DNA from: Montifringilla adamsi | Taxonomy: Eukaryota > Chordata > Aves > Passeriformes > Passeridae | Direction of reading: 5' to 3' | Assembly (NCBI GenBank): GCA_017590115.1 | Contig: JAGGNK010008781.1 | Location: forward strand, 4,381,371-4,445,370 | Length of the DNA stretch: 64,000 nucleotides | Part shown: positions 30,941 through 41,836 of the stretch, in pieces | How the letters are laid out: every line of letters starts with the position of its first letter | How positions within the stretch are numbered: position 1 is the first letter of the stretch | The notes under the pieces: generated by a model | What the model saw: the letters and a program-made list of their open reading frames with translations, nothing else | Database searches by the model: none | Told to the model about the DNA's origin: nothing | Program-made: the position numbers and the translations under genes

Positions 30941-33152
30941 GCTCTATTCTCTATGGTTAATGTATTTTCAAATCAATCAGATCTTGGTGGTTCTCTCTGT
31001 CTGCGTGGTCCCTGGGGAGGCAGTGAATGGGAATACCCTGAGCAGGGAGTGCCCAAAATGCTCTGTATTTCCACGCTGCTGACGGATTTCAGAGCCTCCT
31101 GTTGCTTGTGATGAGTGTCCCCTGTGCTGGGGGGGGGACCTGGGATCCTTTTTGCACCCTCCTTGTCCTCATGGTCCTCACTTTCCCCCATCCCCATCCC
31201 TTGGCCTGCTCAGTCCAGCTGACACCTGGGCAGATGTGTGGCACTGTCACTTCTGTCCTTTCTCTTGCTGTACCCCCCTGTAATGTGGAGATGTAAACTG
31301 ATGGTGAAACAGAGCCATGGAAGAGGAGGAAAAGCACTGAGGAAGGGCTGGGCCAGGTCCTTGGTGCTGCATGGAGTGAACTGCCCCTCCCAGATGAGGA
31401 GGTGACAGAGGGCCCTGGCATGGTGGCAGCCCAGAGCTGGGCCGTGGTGGTGATGGTTTATACCTGTGTGTGATCCTGTGCTGCCAGGTGAGCTGGGCAG
31501 GAGGTGAGGGAGTGCATTCTGCAACGGAGCTCAAAATGACCTTGGACTCGAGGTCATTGTCTTGCCTCAGTATTTCCTGGATCAGTCTCCAGACCTTTAA
31601 ACTGGCAGTGATAGGATGGGCTGCAGTGCCTTTCTTGCAGGGAACAGAAGGGACAAGTTTTTCATCAAAAACTTGAGGATGACAAGCTGCCTGTGCTCCC
31701 TGCTCAGGGCTGGCACTTGTCACCCCTCTGGACTCCACAAGACCCTTGGGTGCTTGTGGGTCTTCCAGCTGTTCCATGGGGGGATGCCGTGTGTGGGAAG
31801 AGGGAAGAGGTGCCCCCAACCTCCTTTCTGTGGTGTCAGTTCCTGAACTGCTGTTGGAAGGGTCCACATCACCCCAGTGTTGTGTTTTAAGCAGCACAGA
31901 ATTTAACTGCATTTCTAAAAATGGGAATGCAAGGAAGGCTGGATGCTCACTCCAGATTCCTGCCTCTACCTACTTATGAGAAGAGGCTTAATTAAATAAA
32001 TCCTGGTATTTAATTAATCCTTAATATGTTTGCTTCTTGAGGCATGTTTGCTCTAATGGCCCAGCCCCAGTTTCCAGTGCAGGCTGAGGTTTGCAGGGAG
32101 CTCACAGCTCTGAACTTCAAAAGCTGATGAAGACACTCCCCAAACACACAGAGTTTGCAAAATGTCAGGGTGGGATTCAACCAGCCCTTGCAAATGTGTT
32201 AATTACCTGATATTAATTGGCAACCTAACCACCAGAGGCCACATCCCCAAGGTGCCAGAGCAGGAATGCTCTGTGTTCTGAGCAGAGAGACTGGCAAAAA
32301 TCCTGCCTTTTGGATGGAGGAAAGTAAATGATCCTAAAAGTGAATTTCATTAATTTTTAACTTGGGATAGTTTCTCACAAAAGCAGCTATCCTGAGGTTT
32401 TGCTTTGAAGTGCATGGAAATTTCCATCATTGCCACCTCCATGCAGTGCAGGAGACAGCAGCTGGTGGAGCAGCTCTGGAGAGGCAGCAGCTCTGTCCTG
32501 TGCAGGAAAAGAAATCCATTCCAACCCCTTGCCAGCAAGGGGTCCTCAAGAGATATTGAGGAGGGGTTGGATTATGGGAGCTCCTCTGAGGGGTGGTGGC
32601 AGCCCCAGGACTTTCCATGCTCTGTTTTGCTCCTCTGCTCCAAAGCCCAATCCTTTGGCTCCCAGGTGGCCGTGGCAGATGAACCAGTTTGGCTGTGGCC
32701 CATGCCCAGGGCTGGGTGTGATGGGGGGCACTGGGGGCTGTGCTGCTGAGCCCAGCTGGGAGTGCTCGTCCTCACACAGCCTCCTGCCAGGCTGGGGCAC
32801 CGAAGGACCCAGAGTATTTATAGCCCTTGTTAACATGCATGAATGGACACGCTGAGTCCTGGCACAAACATCTGCCCAGGTGGGTGCTGTCCTGGCAACA
32901 CCCTGTGCTCCCTCTTAAGGTGCTCCAGCACCTATTTCACAGAGGCCTTTTGCGAAGGAAAATGAAGCTGAAAATTCACAGCTGTAGCAATCCCTGGGTA
33001 AATCCTGCAGAGAAGCCCAGTTTGTACAGGCACCACCACCTGGCTGATGCAGGGTAAGGGGCTGACAGCCTTGGGTCCCTTCCCAGCCCTGCAGCACTGG
33101 GGGCTGGAGGACTGTACAACAGGGATTTTGTTAGCCTGGGGTTGGGAATCTC

Positions 33153-33374
33153 AAGGCAACACAAAGTGGTTTGGGATGGAAGAGACTTTAAAGTCTATCT
33201 CGTTCACAGAGGCACCTTCCACTATCCCAGGTTGCTCCAAGCCCTATCCAACCTGGCCTTGGACACTTCCAGGGATGGGGCAGCCACAATTTGTCTGGGC
33301 AACCTGTGCACCCTCACAAGGAAGCATTTCTTCCTAAACTCCAATCTAAAACTCCCCTTTCTCAGTTTAAGTTC
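33153..33374 (-). mobile_element. CR1 LINE 3' fragment
   Basis: Antisense CR1: GGTTTGGGATGGAAGAGACT, CAGGTTGCTCCAAGCCCTAT, CCAACCTGGCCTTGGACACT, CTGGGCAACCTGTGCACCCT, TTTCTTCCTAAACTCCAATC, which is the classical order. Confidence 0.9.
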
Positions 33375-35892
33375 TCCTTTAGCTTGCTTGGAGTGCAACG
33401 ACTGAGGTGAAGCAATCCATGCTCTGGCATTTCCAATGAGCTGTGGATGTACCTCACAGCCATGAAAAACGAGCTCAGATCCAGGAGACAACAGCACAGG
33501 GATGTGTTAAGCCAGTCCTTAAGCACAAGGAAGTATGGTGCTATTTCCTGGAGCATTCCTCAGGAAGTGAAAGCATTTCTGCAAGGCTTTGGCAGCCGTG
33601 TTGGAACAACATGTGAGTGCTTAGGAGTTATCAGAGAGCTGTGATAGTGCGGCAACAAGATTATCTGTGCTGCTTCAGTGGATTTTCTGAGTAGTTTCTA
33701 GGAGTTGAGAGGTTGTTTGGGAGGAAGATGCTGCCGTCACTGTGCACAGCTCGGGGTTCAGTCAGGTTTAGTGAGTGACCTGGCCCTTGGGTGGATGAGT
33801 TTGAGCTTTTTTTAGTCCAGCAAATGGAACACAGATCCTCAGCTTTATCGCCGTGACTAAGGACGTGTTGTTGTTGGCTGAGTTACAGGAGTGCACTGAA
33901 ATCTGAGTCACTCTTCTGCTTGGCAAAACAAAAGCAGACTCCCAGGAAATCTGCATCCTTTTGTTCTCCCCACAGCCCCCCAAGCCTGGCCATGTGCTGC
34001 TGGCTGATAGCACAGGGATCAGGATGGGGCCATGTCCTCAACCAAACCAGTGCAGGCAAAATCACCAGGGATTATATAACTGGCAACAATCCCACACCCA
34101 CTGGTTCTTCCCTGTGTTGCACTGAAACCTCTGTGACGGTGCAATCTAACAGCTCCTTCCTACTGGAGAGCATTATACATACAAATTTGACACTCAATTA
34201 TCCTTGTTTTTTAGTCGAGGATTCCTTGGCTATGGCTGCTTTCAGCAGCTGAGGTTTGACAGTCTCTGCCTTCCCAAACTTCTCCTTTCTGGAGGAAGAA
34301 ATATTGTGTGGACACCACTGTGTAATCCCACAGGCTCCATGCCCCCTCAGAGGGGTGATGCCCTTTCCAGGGCCTGGCAGAGCTCAGCCTTCACAAGGAC
34401 GTTGGACTGTGTGTTTAACAGACTATTCCCTTAAAAATAGGACTCTCTCTCCTGCCTTCCTCCTTCCAGCCCTGTTCCCAAGTCAAACTTGAGGATGGGA
34501 GAGGCAGCAATGGGGCCCCATGGCCAGTGGGGTTTCATTGGGAAGGCAGTGCCAGGGCTGTGCCCTCCCTGTGCTCTGAGCCAGGCACTTGCTCTCTGTG
34601 TAGCTCTGCACTGATTTCCATGGTGGATGAGCAAGAAGAGGTGGGAAAGGAAATTTTAAGGACAGTTGCCGTGGTGGTGATGGAGAGTGGGAGGATTTCC
34701 TGTTTTCCATTATGCAGATTATATGTAGTGGGCAGTGGAGCACCTTCCTGCAGTGCTCAGTGCCTGAGGTGTGTGGGGAGCCTCTTTCCTCCTGGGGCTC
34801 ATCCTGAGCTGTCACCAACAGTTCTGGATTTTGTGGAAGCAGTCACCTGGGGGAAGGTTGCAAGGCAGGACACTGAAGTGCTTCCCTGCTGAGGGCCAGA
34901 GCATTTCAATGCCACGTGGGCCTGGGGAGGGTAGCAGGGGAGCACTGGAAGATCAGTGTTCCCCTGACCCAGACGGGGTGGTTTTGCATACACCTCCACC
35001 TTTTCACATAACAGGAGCAACTGGCTCAGCAGGAAGAGACAGAGACTCTTCCTGGCTGGAACAAAGGAAGGGATTTTGTCGCACCCGCCGAAGTCAGGCA
35101 GGGGTGAGACAGGAAGGAGACAGAGCAGCGAGACAGAGCAGGGGCTGGGGGTCCCCCGGTGTTTGTCCCTGCCCCCAGTGTGCAGGTGTGTCATGGGCAG
35201 TGTCCATGTGCCATTTGCAATTAACCCGTTTCTCCACTGCAGGGCACTGACAGGCTGTGTGAGAGCAGCTAAATCACCCGAGCAGCCCCACTGGAGCACA
35301 GAACATTCACTGGTACTCCCTGCTTTATGCCATTCTTAGCTCAGTTCTGAAGAGATCCCAGCCTGGAAGTTAATTGTATGGTGGAGAGGAGAAACAGTGG
35401 CATTACTCATCTGAGGAGTGGAACCTTTTGTTTGAAAACTGTATCTGAAGAATGGAAACTTCATAGATAAGGGACCTGTCATTCTTTTCTGAGTGCAGGC
35501 ACTCCTTCACTGTAGATTGCTGCTTGTCATCCCTCTGATGGCTCCAATGAAGTCATAAAACAGAGGGTCAAAGCTCAGATGTCTGCAAGATGGGTCTGGA
35601 AGTGTCTGTTCACTATTGCCATCCACTGCAGGGTGGAATTACAGCCCTAATTCATATACATGGGGTGAGAGGCCAGGGCTCTGCATTTAACTCTTCCCCT
35701 TTTGGGGTCACCTCTGCTCTGCTAAATGCTGATAAACACAGTGGGACAAAGATTCACGCTGGGTCTCAGGTGGGGACAGAGCACAGGGGAAGAACCTTGC
35801 CAGGAGCCAGGGCTGTGCCTCATGGCAGGTGCTGTCCTCGCCCTCTGCTCACTGCAGGACACACACTGGGGTGTTGGAGCATGTCCAGGGAA

Positions 35893-36293
35893 GGGAACAA
35901 AGCTGGGAAAGGGTCTGGAGCACAAGGAGCAGCTGAGGGAGTTGGGAAAGGGACTCAGGGGAGACCTTCTGGCCCTCCACAACTCCCTGACAGGAGGGTG
36001 CAGCCAGGGGAGGGTTGGGCTCTGCTCCCAGGGAAGAAGGAACAAAACCAGAAGGAAATGACTTCAGGCTGTGCTAGGGGAGGTTTAGATTGGATATTGT
36101 GGAAATTTCTTCATAGAAAGGATTGTCAGGCATTGGAACAGACTGCCCAGGGAGGTGGTGGAGTTCCATCCCTGAAGGGATTTAATGAATGTGTCAGTGT
36201 GGAGCCTGGGGACATGGGTGGCCTGGGCAGGGCTGTGGTTGGACTCGATAGTTTTAGAGGGCTTTCCAACCCAAATAATTCTATGATTCTAAG
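35893..36293 (+). mobile_element. CR1 LINE 3' end (about 400 bp)
   Basis: Sense CR1 3' region: GGGAGGTTTAGATTGGATAT-like text, TCAGGCATTGGAACAGACTG, CCCAGGGAGGTGGTGGAGTT, GGTTGGACTCGATAGTTTTA, ending in AATTCTATGATTCT. This is the best preserved CR1 3' terminus in the window. Confidence 0.95.
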
Positions 36294-36485
36294 GAAGCAG
36301 CAGCACTGGGGTGGCAGTGGGGTGGCAATTCTCCTGCCTGGTGCCAGAGTTGGGGTGCAAGGGCTGGCTGTGACAACTGGGGGATTCCCATCTCCCCAGC
36401 ACAGCACCACCGCTCCCACAGTTCTGCACTACAGCCATTCCCTTTCTCACCGGTTCGGGGTGTCCCTAAGGCAAGAAGGGCCGGC

Positions 36486-36546
36486 TGAGGGTGAGGATCT
36501 GGCCCCTGCGGCCCGGGTGAGGGTGAGGATCTGGCCCCTGCGGCCC
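36486..36546. repeat. 32-bp tandem repeat in GC-rich patch
   Basis: A 29-bp segment beginning TGAGGGTGAGGATCTGGCCC occurs at 36486-36514 and again at 36518-36546. The surrounding 36460-36640 is GC-rich with several CpGs. Confidence 0.85.
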
Positions 36547-38430
36547 CACACGGGTCGGGCCCAGGCCTGCTCCGTGCCCCCCAGCGCCGCCATCCCGCCG
36601 GCACAGCTCTGCCCCGGGCCTGCCGCAGCTCCAACCAGCCCGAGTTTCTGTGGCCACTTTGAAGCTCCCAGGTCTCATCTCCTGGGGCGTTTGCCAAGGC
36701 ACCCGCTGAGGCTCCTCCTCTCACAGTGGGAAACAAGACAGCAGCTCCTTGGGAACACGGCTCCTCTCTTGAAGTGTCCATTTGAATGCAGCTCCCAGGG
36801 CTGTGGAGCCTCCACAGCCTGGCATGCCCAGTTCTCCCGCTCTGTCGCTGTGGAGGGGGCTGCCATTAAGTGGCTCCTGAATAACTGATCAGGCGCTTTT
36901 CTCGTTCCTTATGACTTTTCTGAGAGCCCCGTGTGCTGGAGCAAGGGTTCCAGCCATGGGTGGAACAAGAACCACTTCAAAGAGGCGCAAAAGGCAGGAA
37001 CACCCTCCTCGCAGAGGCGCTGATCCAAGCCATGGATCGCCCTCATCTGTGCCGGAGCTTCAGGGAGGGTGCTGGCGGGGGAAGATGGCTGAAGGGATGG
37101 GTTACGGCTTGGCTTCTGAAAAAGTGGAAAGGCAAATGAGTCATGGAATTGGGATCCCTTGGTGTGGTGAAGATAAAAGGGTTGCTAAGGTGGGGAAAAC
37201 ACCTATATTATCCTGATTTGGGAGCAAGGGGGGAAGCTGTGGGAAAGCGATCTTAATTTAAATGGGAGGTGGGTGGGAACAGAGGAGGCAAGGCGAGCTC
37301 CATATTCCTGCTGTTGTTACAGGGCTGGATGTTTCTCTGCTGAAACTTTTCCTCTTGCTCCCATCCATGCACCTGCTAAGCGGCAGCTACAGAGACTCTG
37401 TCTGGCTTCCTTGGAATGGATCACGGAGAGATCCAGTGGCTCCACTGGCTCAGGAGCCCTGTGCCTTCAACAGAAGGAGATTTGGGCTGGTTAAAGGCAG
37501 AATGAGTTCCCCATGGAGGGCAGGGACACAGGACCTGCTGCCTGGTCTTCCCCTGTCCTGCCAAGAGCTGGGATGAGGACATGGAGATGCATTTTCCTTG
37601 TGCCATGGCATCACCTTGGCCCCTGGCCAGCCCATCATCCACACTCCCCTTCCTCCTGCCGTGAGTCATGGCCTCGCCTCAGAGCTGACTTTGGCCTCCT
37701 CGGCAGAGAGCCACACCTTTGGTAATGACAAAAAGCAGCATTTGGAGCTTTTGAAGCAGCATTTGGAGCTGTGACAGCTGTGGCATGGAGAGGATGCCAG
37801 CGGGCAGATCCCATAACTTGGGTGCCATTCCTGAGGGGACTAAAGAGAAACACTCCCTGGTCTGAGCAGAAATGTTTCCTTTCTGATTTTCTCTGCTCTG
37901 AGGCAATGTTTCCTGGACTGGGCTCCACGGCTGTGATGCCCTGAGGGTGACAGAAGGACAGTGGTGGCCAAGGGGCTGCCACTGGTGGCCACAAAATTGG
38001 ATTTTTTACCTAGTGTGCGACAAGCCAATAATGACACAATTCAGAGAGAGACATTGATTATTTATTTCAGGGTTGTGCAGCCTGGATGCTCAGTATATTC
38101 CACAAATCCAGCACACCCCACGGACTTTCCAGCTATTGTTTACACACAGAAATTCAGATTTAGTAACTTTCCAAGCACAATCCTTTATTAGGATTTGTTA
38201 GTAATTTCCATACAAGTTGCTTCTCCACATGCCCAAGGAAAGGGTCTTTCTAACCTGTAGGTGTGATTTTTATTATTGTAACAAACATAGTTCAGCTATA
38301 GAATGTACCGGCTTTGAAAGTTACCAATGTTTACATAAACGTACATCACCTTCTTAGTTCAGGTCCTTAAAGCTTGTAGTTTCAGGGTGTTCTTGACTAA
38401 GGGATTCAGCTGTTGCCTGTTCCACTGATT

Positions 38431-38890
38431 AGAATCACAGAATCCCAGAGCAGTTGTGGTGGGAAGGGCCCTCTGGAGATCATCCAGTCCAACCCCTCCG
38501 CCAAGGCAGGGTCACCTGGAGCAGGTGACACAGGATTGCATCCAGGTGGGTTTGGAATGTGTCCAGAGAGGGAGACTCCTCCCTGGGCAGCTGTCCCAGT
38601 GCTCAGCCACCCTGCATGGGAAGAGCTTCTTCCTCATATTGAGGTGGAACTTGCGTTAACTGCTCCTTATCACCGGGCACCACTGAACAGAGCCTGGCAC
38701 CATCCTCTTGGCACACGATTTGAGGTGTTTGTACGGATTGCTGAGATTCCTTCCACATTGACCAGGCCCAGCTCCTGCAGTCTCTCCTCATCACAAAAAT
38801 GCTCCAGATCCCTCATTATCCTTGTGGCCTCTGCTGAACGCAGTCCAGTATCTCCCTTTTTCCTTTGTCCTTGTCCAGAAGCAGACACAA
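38431..38890 (-). mobile_element. CR1 LINE 3' fragment next to the KIAA1671 promoter
   Basis: Starts AATCACAGAATCCCAGAGCA, then TGGGAAGGGCCCTCTGGAGA and TCCAGTCCAACCCCTCCGCC (antisense CR1 tail), continuing through CAGGCCCAGCTCCTGCAGTC. Same subfamily and orientation as 21690-22200. It stops just short of the CpG island. Confidence 0.88.
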
Positions 38891-39066
38891 TAAGATAATC
38901 TTGACACACCCCACATTTTCCAGCCCTACCCACGCCCAACCCCGGTCCCTCGGGACGGCGGAACCTGGATTCGAACCCGCGCCCTGCGCGGAGCAGGTGG
39001 AGCGGGGCGGAGCCAATCGCGGCCGCGCAGCGCGGAGGAAGCCCCGCCCACGGCCCGCTCCGCGCG

Positions 39067-39080
39067 GTCACCATGGCAAC
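39067..39080 (+). promoter_or_regulatory. Perfect RFX X-box
   Basis: GTCACCATGGCAAC fits the RFX consensus GTNRCC(N0-3)RGYAAC at every position. It lies in the middle of the CpG island, about 300 bp upstream of the first donor. Confidence 0.7.
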
Positions 39081-39099
39081 AGCGGCGCTTCCCGCGGGG

Positions 39100-39373
39100 C
39101 CCCGCGGCCGCCGGGGCGAAGGGGCCGGACTGGCACCGGGGCGGGACATTCCCGCCTCCCGCCGCCCTCCCGCCGCCTTCCCGCAGCCCCTCGCTCCGGG
39201 GAAGCGCCGAGGGACGGCCCCCTGCCCGCCCCGCCCCCGGCCGTGCCCGGCCGCCGCTCGCCGCCGCCGCGGGGGAAAGGCCGCTGCGCGCCCAACTTCA
39301 CTTCAAGCAACTTCCCCGGTGCGGCGGAGCCGGCGCCCGGTTTTGCGGAGGGAGCAGCCGGTGGCTGGGTTGG
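39100..39373 (+). other. KIAA1671: Probable non-coding first exon of KIAA1671
   Basis: Inferred from a consensus donor (GTGAGT at 39374-39379) inside the CpG island. The 5' end is a guess because CpG-island transcription starts are dispersed. Frames through this exon reach a stop soon after joining the 59579 exon, so it is treated as leader. Confidence 0.4.
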
Positions 39374-40066
39374 GTGAGTGCTGCTGGCGAAGCCACGGGG
39401 GTGGGACAAAGGCGGGCAGTGCTCGCTCAGCCGTAGGGCCGGCACGGGAATTCCTTCCCCGCTTCCCCGGGGGTGCCTCGCCTTCCTCGCCGGCTCCGGG
39501 GGAACCGGGAGAGGGTCCCGTGCCGAGGGGTGCGCTCGCCGCTCCCGCGTGGACCCCTGCCGGACCTCCTGGCTGCTTCTTTCCCACTGCGTCAGAGCCA
39601 AGGGCTTGTGTCCTCGCGTGTTAAAAAGAAGAGAAAAGCCCCCCTCCAAAAAAACCCCTTCTGTGGTTCCAGTTCGGCGGCAGGAGGTGGGCAGGGGTTG
39701 TAGGTGGCTTTTGGTGGATGGTGTTGTTGCTCGTGGTTCTGAGGATTAGAGCGTAATTTTGTAATCCACGAGGGCTGCAATTATCTGTTCCTCGCTGGAT
39801 TAGGGATGATAATGTGCTTGGAGGTCTTAAATGGACAAATAAAGATGCTCCCCCTTTCTCCCCCCTGGTTTGCAGCCGGGCGACGGCTCCTTGGGCAGAG
39901 CAGGAGGGATTCAGGCTTTCCCGAGAGTGGTATGTGACCCCTTAATGCCTTGGATTTCGGGAAATATATTGTCTGCTCGTTAAAATTACTTGGAAGTGCC
40001 AGTTTAAAGTCATCATGCTGCTTTTTAATTGAAGATGCACATAGCTTTGTTTGTTGGCATCGCGTG

Positions 40067-40143
40067 TGCATGGAATCTCAGGATAGTTTGGGTTGGAAAG
40101 GATCTTAAAGCTCATCTCATTCCAACCCCCCTGCTAAGGGCAT
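40067..40143 (-). mobile_element. CR1 LINE 3' tail
   Basis: CATGGAATCTCAGGATAGTT, TGGGTTGGAAAGGATCTTAA and CATTCCAACCCCCCTGCTAA are an antisense CR1 terminus. Confidence 0.85.
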
Positions 40144-41793
40144 ATATTTTTGTTTTGGAAGCACTTGGGTGGGCAGATTTGTGTTGTTCTGGTGATATGC
40201 AGCTCATTTGTTAATTTTTCCTCCTAACTCCACATCCAAGCGGTTTATATGTGCACGGAGAGATGTTGGAGTTGCTGCTTCTGGGTGGAAATAGCTGGTC
40301 CAAAAGATCACGTGGAGGTCAGTTCCTTGAATTTGCACGGAGTTCTGAGCTCGGATTTGGGAGGGAGCAGCACTGGGATTCTGGATGGGTGAAGCTAATC
40401 AGTGAAATCCCAGAATTTCCTGTGTGGTGCTGCACGGAGCCGGGTGGAAAGCTTTGCCTTCCTGAGCCTGCCTGCAGCATTGTTGCTGTTCTTGCCTTTC
40501 TCCCGTCTGGAGGTGGGAGATTAATCCCGTGGATTCAGGTATTGACTTGACTTCTATTTCTGTGGCGTAATCCGGGCGATTCTGATTTGTGTGTGAGGAA
40601 TGGGATTAGGGGAAATCACACTTGGCAGATGGCGGAGCCCTTCTGTGCCATTAGGAGATATTGTAACCTTTGATTATACCTGCAGGTCTGGTAATAGAGC
40701 TCAGGCTCTTTGGGGTTCGGTAATAGAATTCCATTCCAGATCAAATATTGCTCATGATAAATTACTGGGATCACTTTAAAGGAGCTGCAGCAAACAGAAA
40801 TTGATGTTTTGTCCAAACTGGTGCTTTACTCCGGGGTGGTAATTGCAGGCAATTTTCCCTGTCTGCTGAGGGGTAAACTCTGTTTCCAGGGTAACTGGGA
40901 AGTTGTTCAGCTGCTTCTGAGGTACTTTTTTGCCAGAGCTGAAGGTTGTTGGCATTTTCTTTTCCTTGTCTCTCCTCCACAAACCAGAAGGATTTGCATC
41001 TTTCTAACGACCACATGAAAATGGGAGTTTTCTTTGTTTTCCTGTGACGTTTGCAGGGTGTGTAGGGGAAGCAGACAGTTGTGTGGCAGAAATGCTAATA
41101 AAGTTGCCTGGCAGCTTAATCCCGGTAAAGACTTTCTCAGAAAAAAAAAAAAAATTCAAGAATTTATAAACTTTTCCCCTCTTTTGATTTTTGGCTAGGA
41201 TTTTCTTCACAGTGTGCTCTGCCTTTTCCTGTAAGAATTATCAAGGATATTTATTAGTAAGCAAAGCTATAAAGCCTTTGTGCTTCAGAGTAGTTAAGGA
41301 GGTTGGAATCCTATTTAAATAGATGTTGTAGCCTGTAATTCCCTTTTGATAGGTGTAGAGTTTATTGAAAATGGGTGTGTAAACTTTTCCTCTGTTTCAG
41401 ACAATGCCCTAAGCTAATTCTAAGCTAAACGTTTCCTTCCCAATGTATAGAAGACACAGAATCAAGTCACTCTGGAGTGTCACAGTATGGAAAGTCCCTA
41501 AAAGGAGACAAAGTCTAGGACTGTTTCCAACTCGAATACTTTAGTTTGTCATTTTTTGCTGTCTCATTTTATATGTGGCAGTAAAGGACGTGCACAGCCC
41601 CAGCCCCAGGGTTGTGCTCACGCTGCAGTTCTGGAGCTGCTGCTCTTATGGCAGGAGAAAGGGCACAGTACCCATCTGTGCTCCTCCTCACGCGGCTCTG
41701 GCCTGACGAGATAACCAGGGATTCAGAAAATTTCCATGGCTGATGATGAAGCAGTTTTTCCCTCTGCCATACTGAGGCTTTTTGTGGCTGCAG

Positions 41794-41836
41794 GATTTTT
41801 TTTTTTTTTTGTGTGTGTGTGTGTGTTTTTTTTTTA
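41794..41836. repeat. Poly-T and (GT)n tract
   Basis: T-run, then GTGTGTGTGTGTGTG, then a second T-run. Confidence 0.85.

Larger units (their letters stand above)
25241..30957 (+). other. SGSM1: Probable long 3' UTR of SGSM1
   Basis: There is no coding exon between the stop and about 31 kb. The stretch contains an AU-rich segment with overlapping AUUUA pentamers (about 27357-27375), TA-rich repeats (27494-27512), a CR1 tail (28357-28489) and a 14-bp hairpin (29598-29634). Poly(A) signal candidates are AATAAA at 30337 and ATTAAA at 30935. A nearer, non-canonical end around 27.5-27.8 kb cannot be excluded. Confidence 0.45.
30958..38915. other. Intergenic region between SGSM1 and KIAA1671
   Basis: I could support no gene here on either strand. 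Long open frames at 31247-31912 (-), 35590-36888 (+) and 36281-36781 (-) lack recognisable motifs or splice structure, and the last two overlap a CR1 element. The stretch holds CR1 fragments, a GC-rich patch with a 32-bp tandem repeat (36486-36546) and otherwise unremarkable sequence. Confidence 0.6.
38918..39630 (+). promoter_or_regulatory. KIAA1671: CpG-island promoter of KIAA1671
   Basis: About 0.7 kb of very GC- and CpG-rich sequence stands out from its surroundings. It contains GC boxes (GGGGCGG near 39004 and 39138), an inverted-repeat-free CCAAT box (39013-39017) and a perfect RFX X-box (39067-39080), with no TATA box. A GTGAGT donor at 39374 suggests a non-coding first exon ending at 39373. 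Assignment to KIAA1671 rests on orientation and on being the only island upstream of its coding exons. Confidence 0.75.

Noticed and set aside
31247..31912. 221-codon frame on the minus strand, considered as a TMEM211/LHFPL7 candidate
   Set aside because: No hydrophobic four-TM pattern and no conserved motif; Pro/Ser/His-rich as expected from chance in GC-rich bird DNA.
35590..36888. 432-codon open frame on the + strand
   Set aside because: Overlaps a clear CR1 3' end (35893-36293) and a GC-rich tandem repeat, has no recognisable domain, and composition alone can keep it open.
38955..38990. tRNA-like B box (RC reads GGGTTCGAATCC) on the minus strand
   Set aside because: The T-stem pairs poorly, no A box or matching acceptor stem lies upstream, and the site is inside a CpG island where such motifs arise by chance.
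39073..39624. 183-codon frame starting at an ideal Kozak ATG in the CpG island
   Set aside because: It is Arg/Pro/Ala-rich from GC bias, crosses the probable donor at 39374, and when spliced to 59579 meets a stop after a few codons. The ATG is part of the X-box and may lie upstream of transcription.
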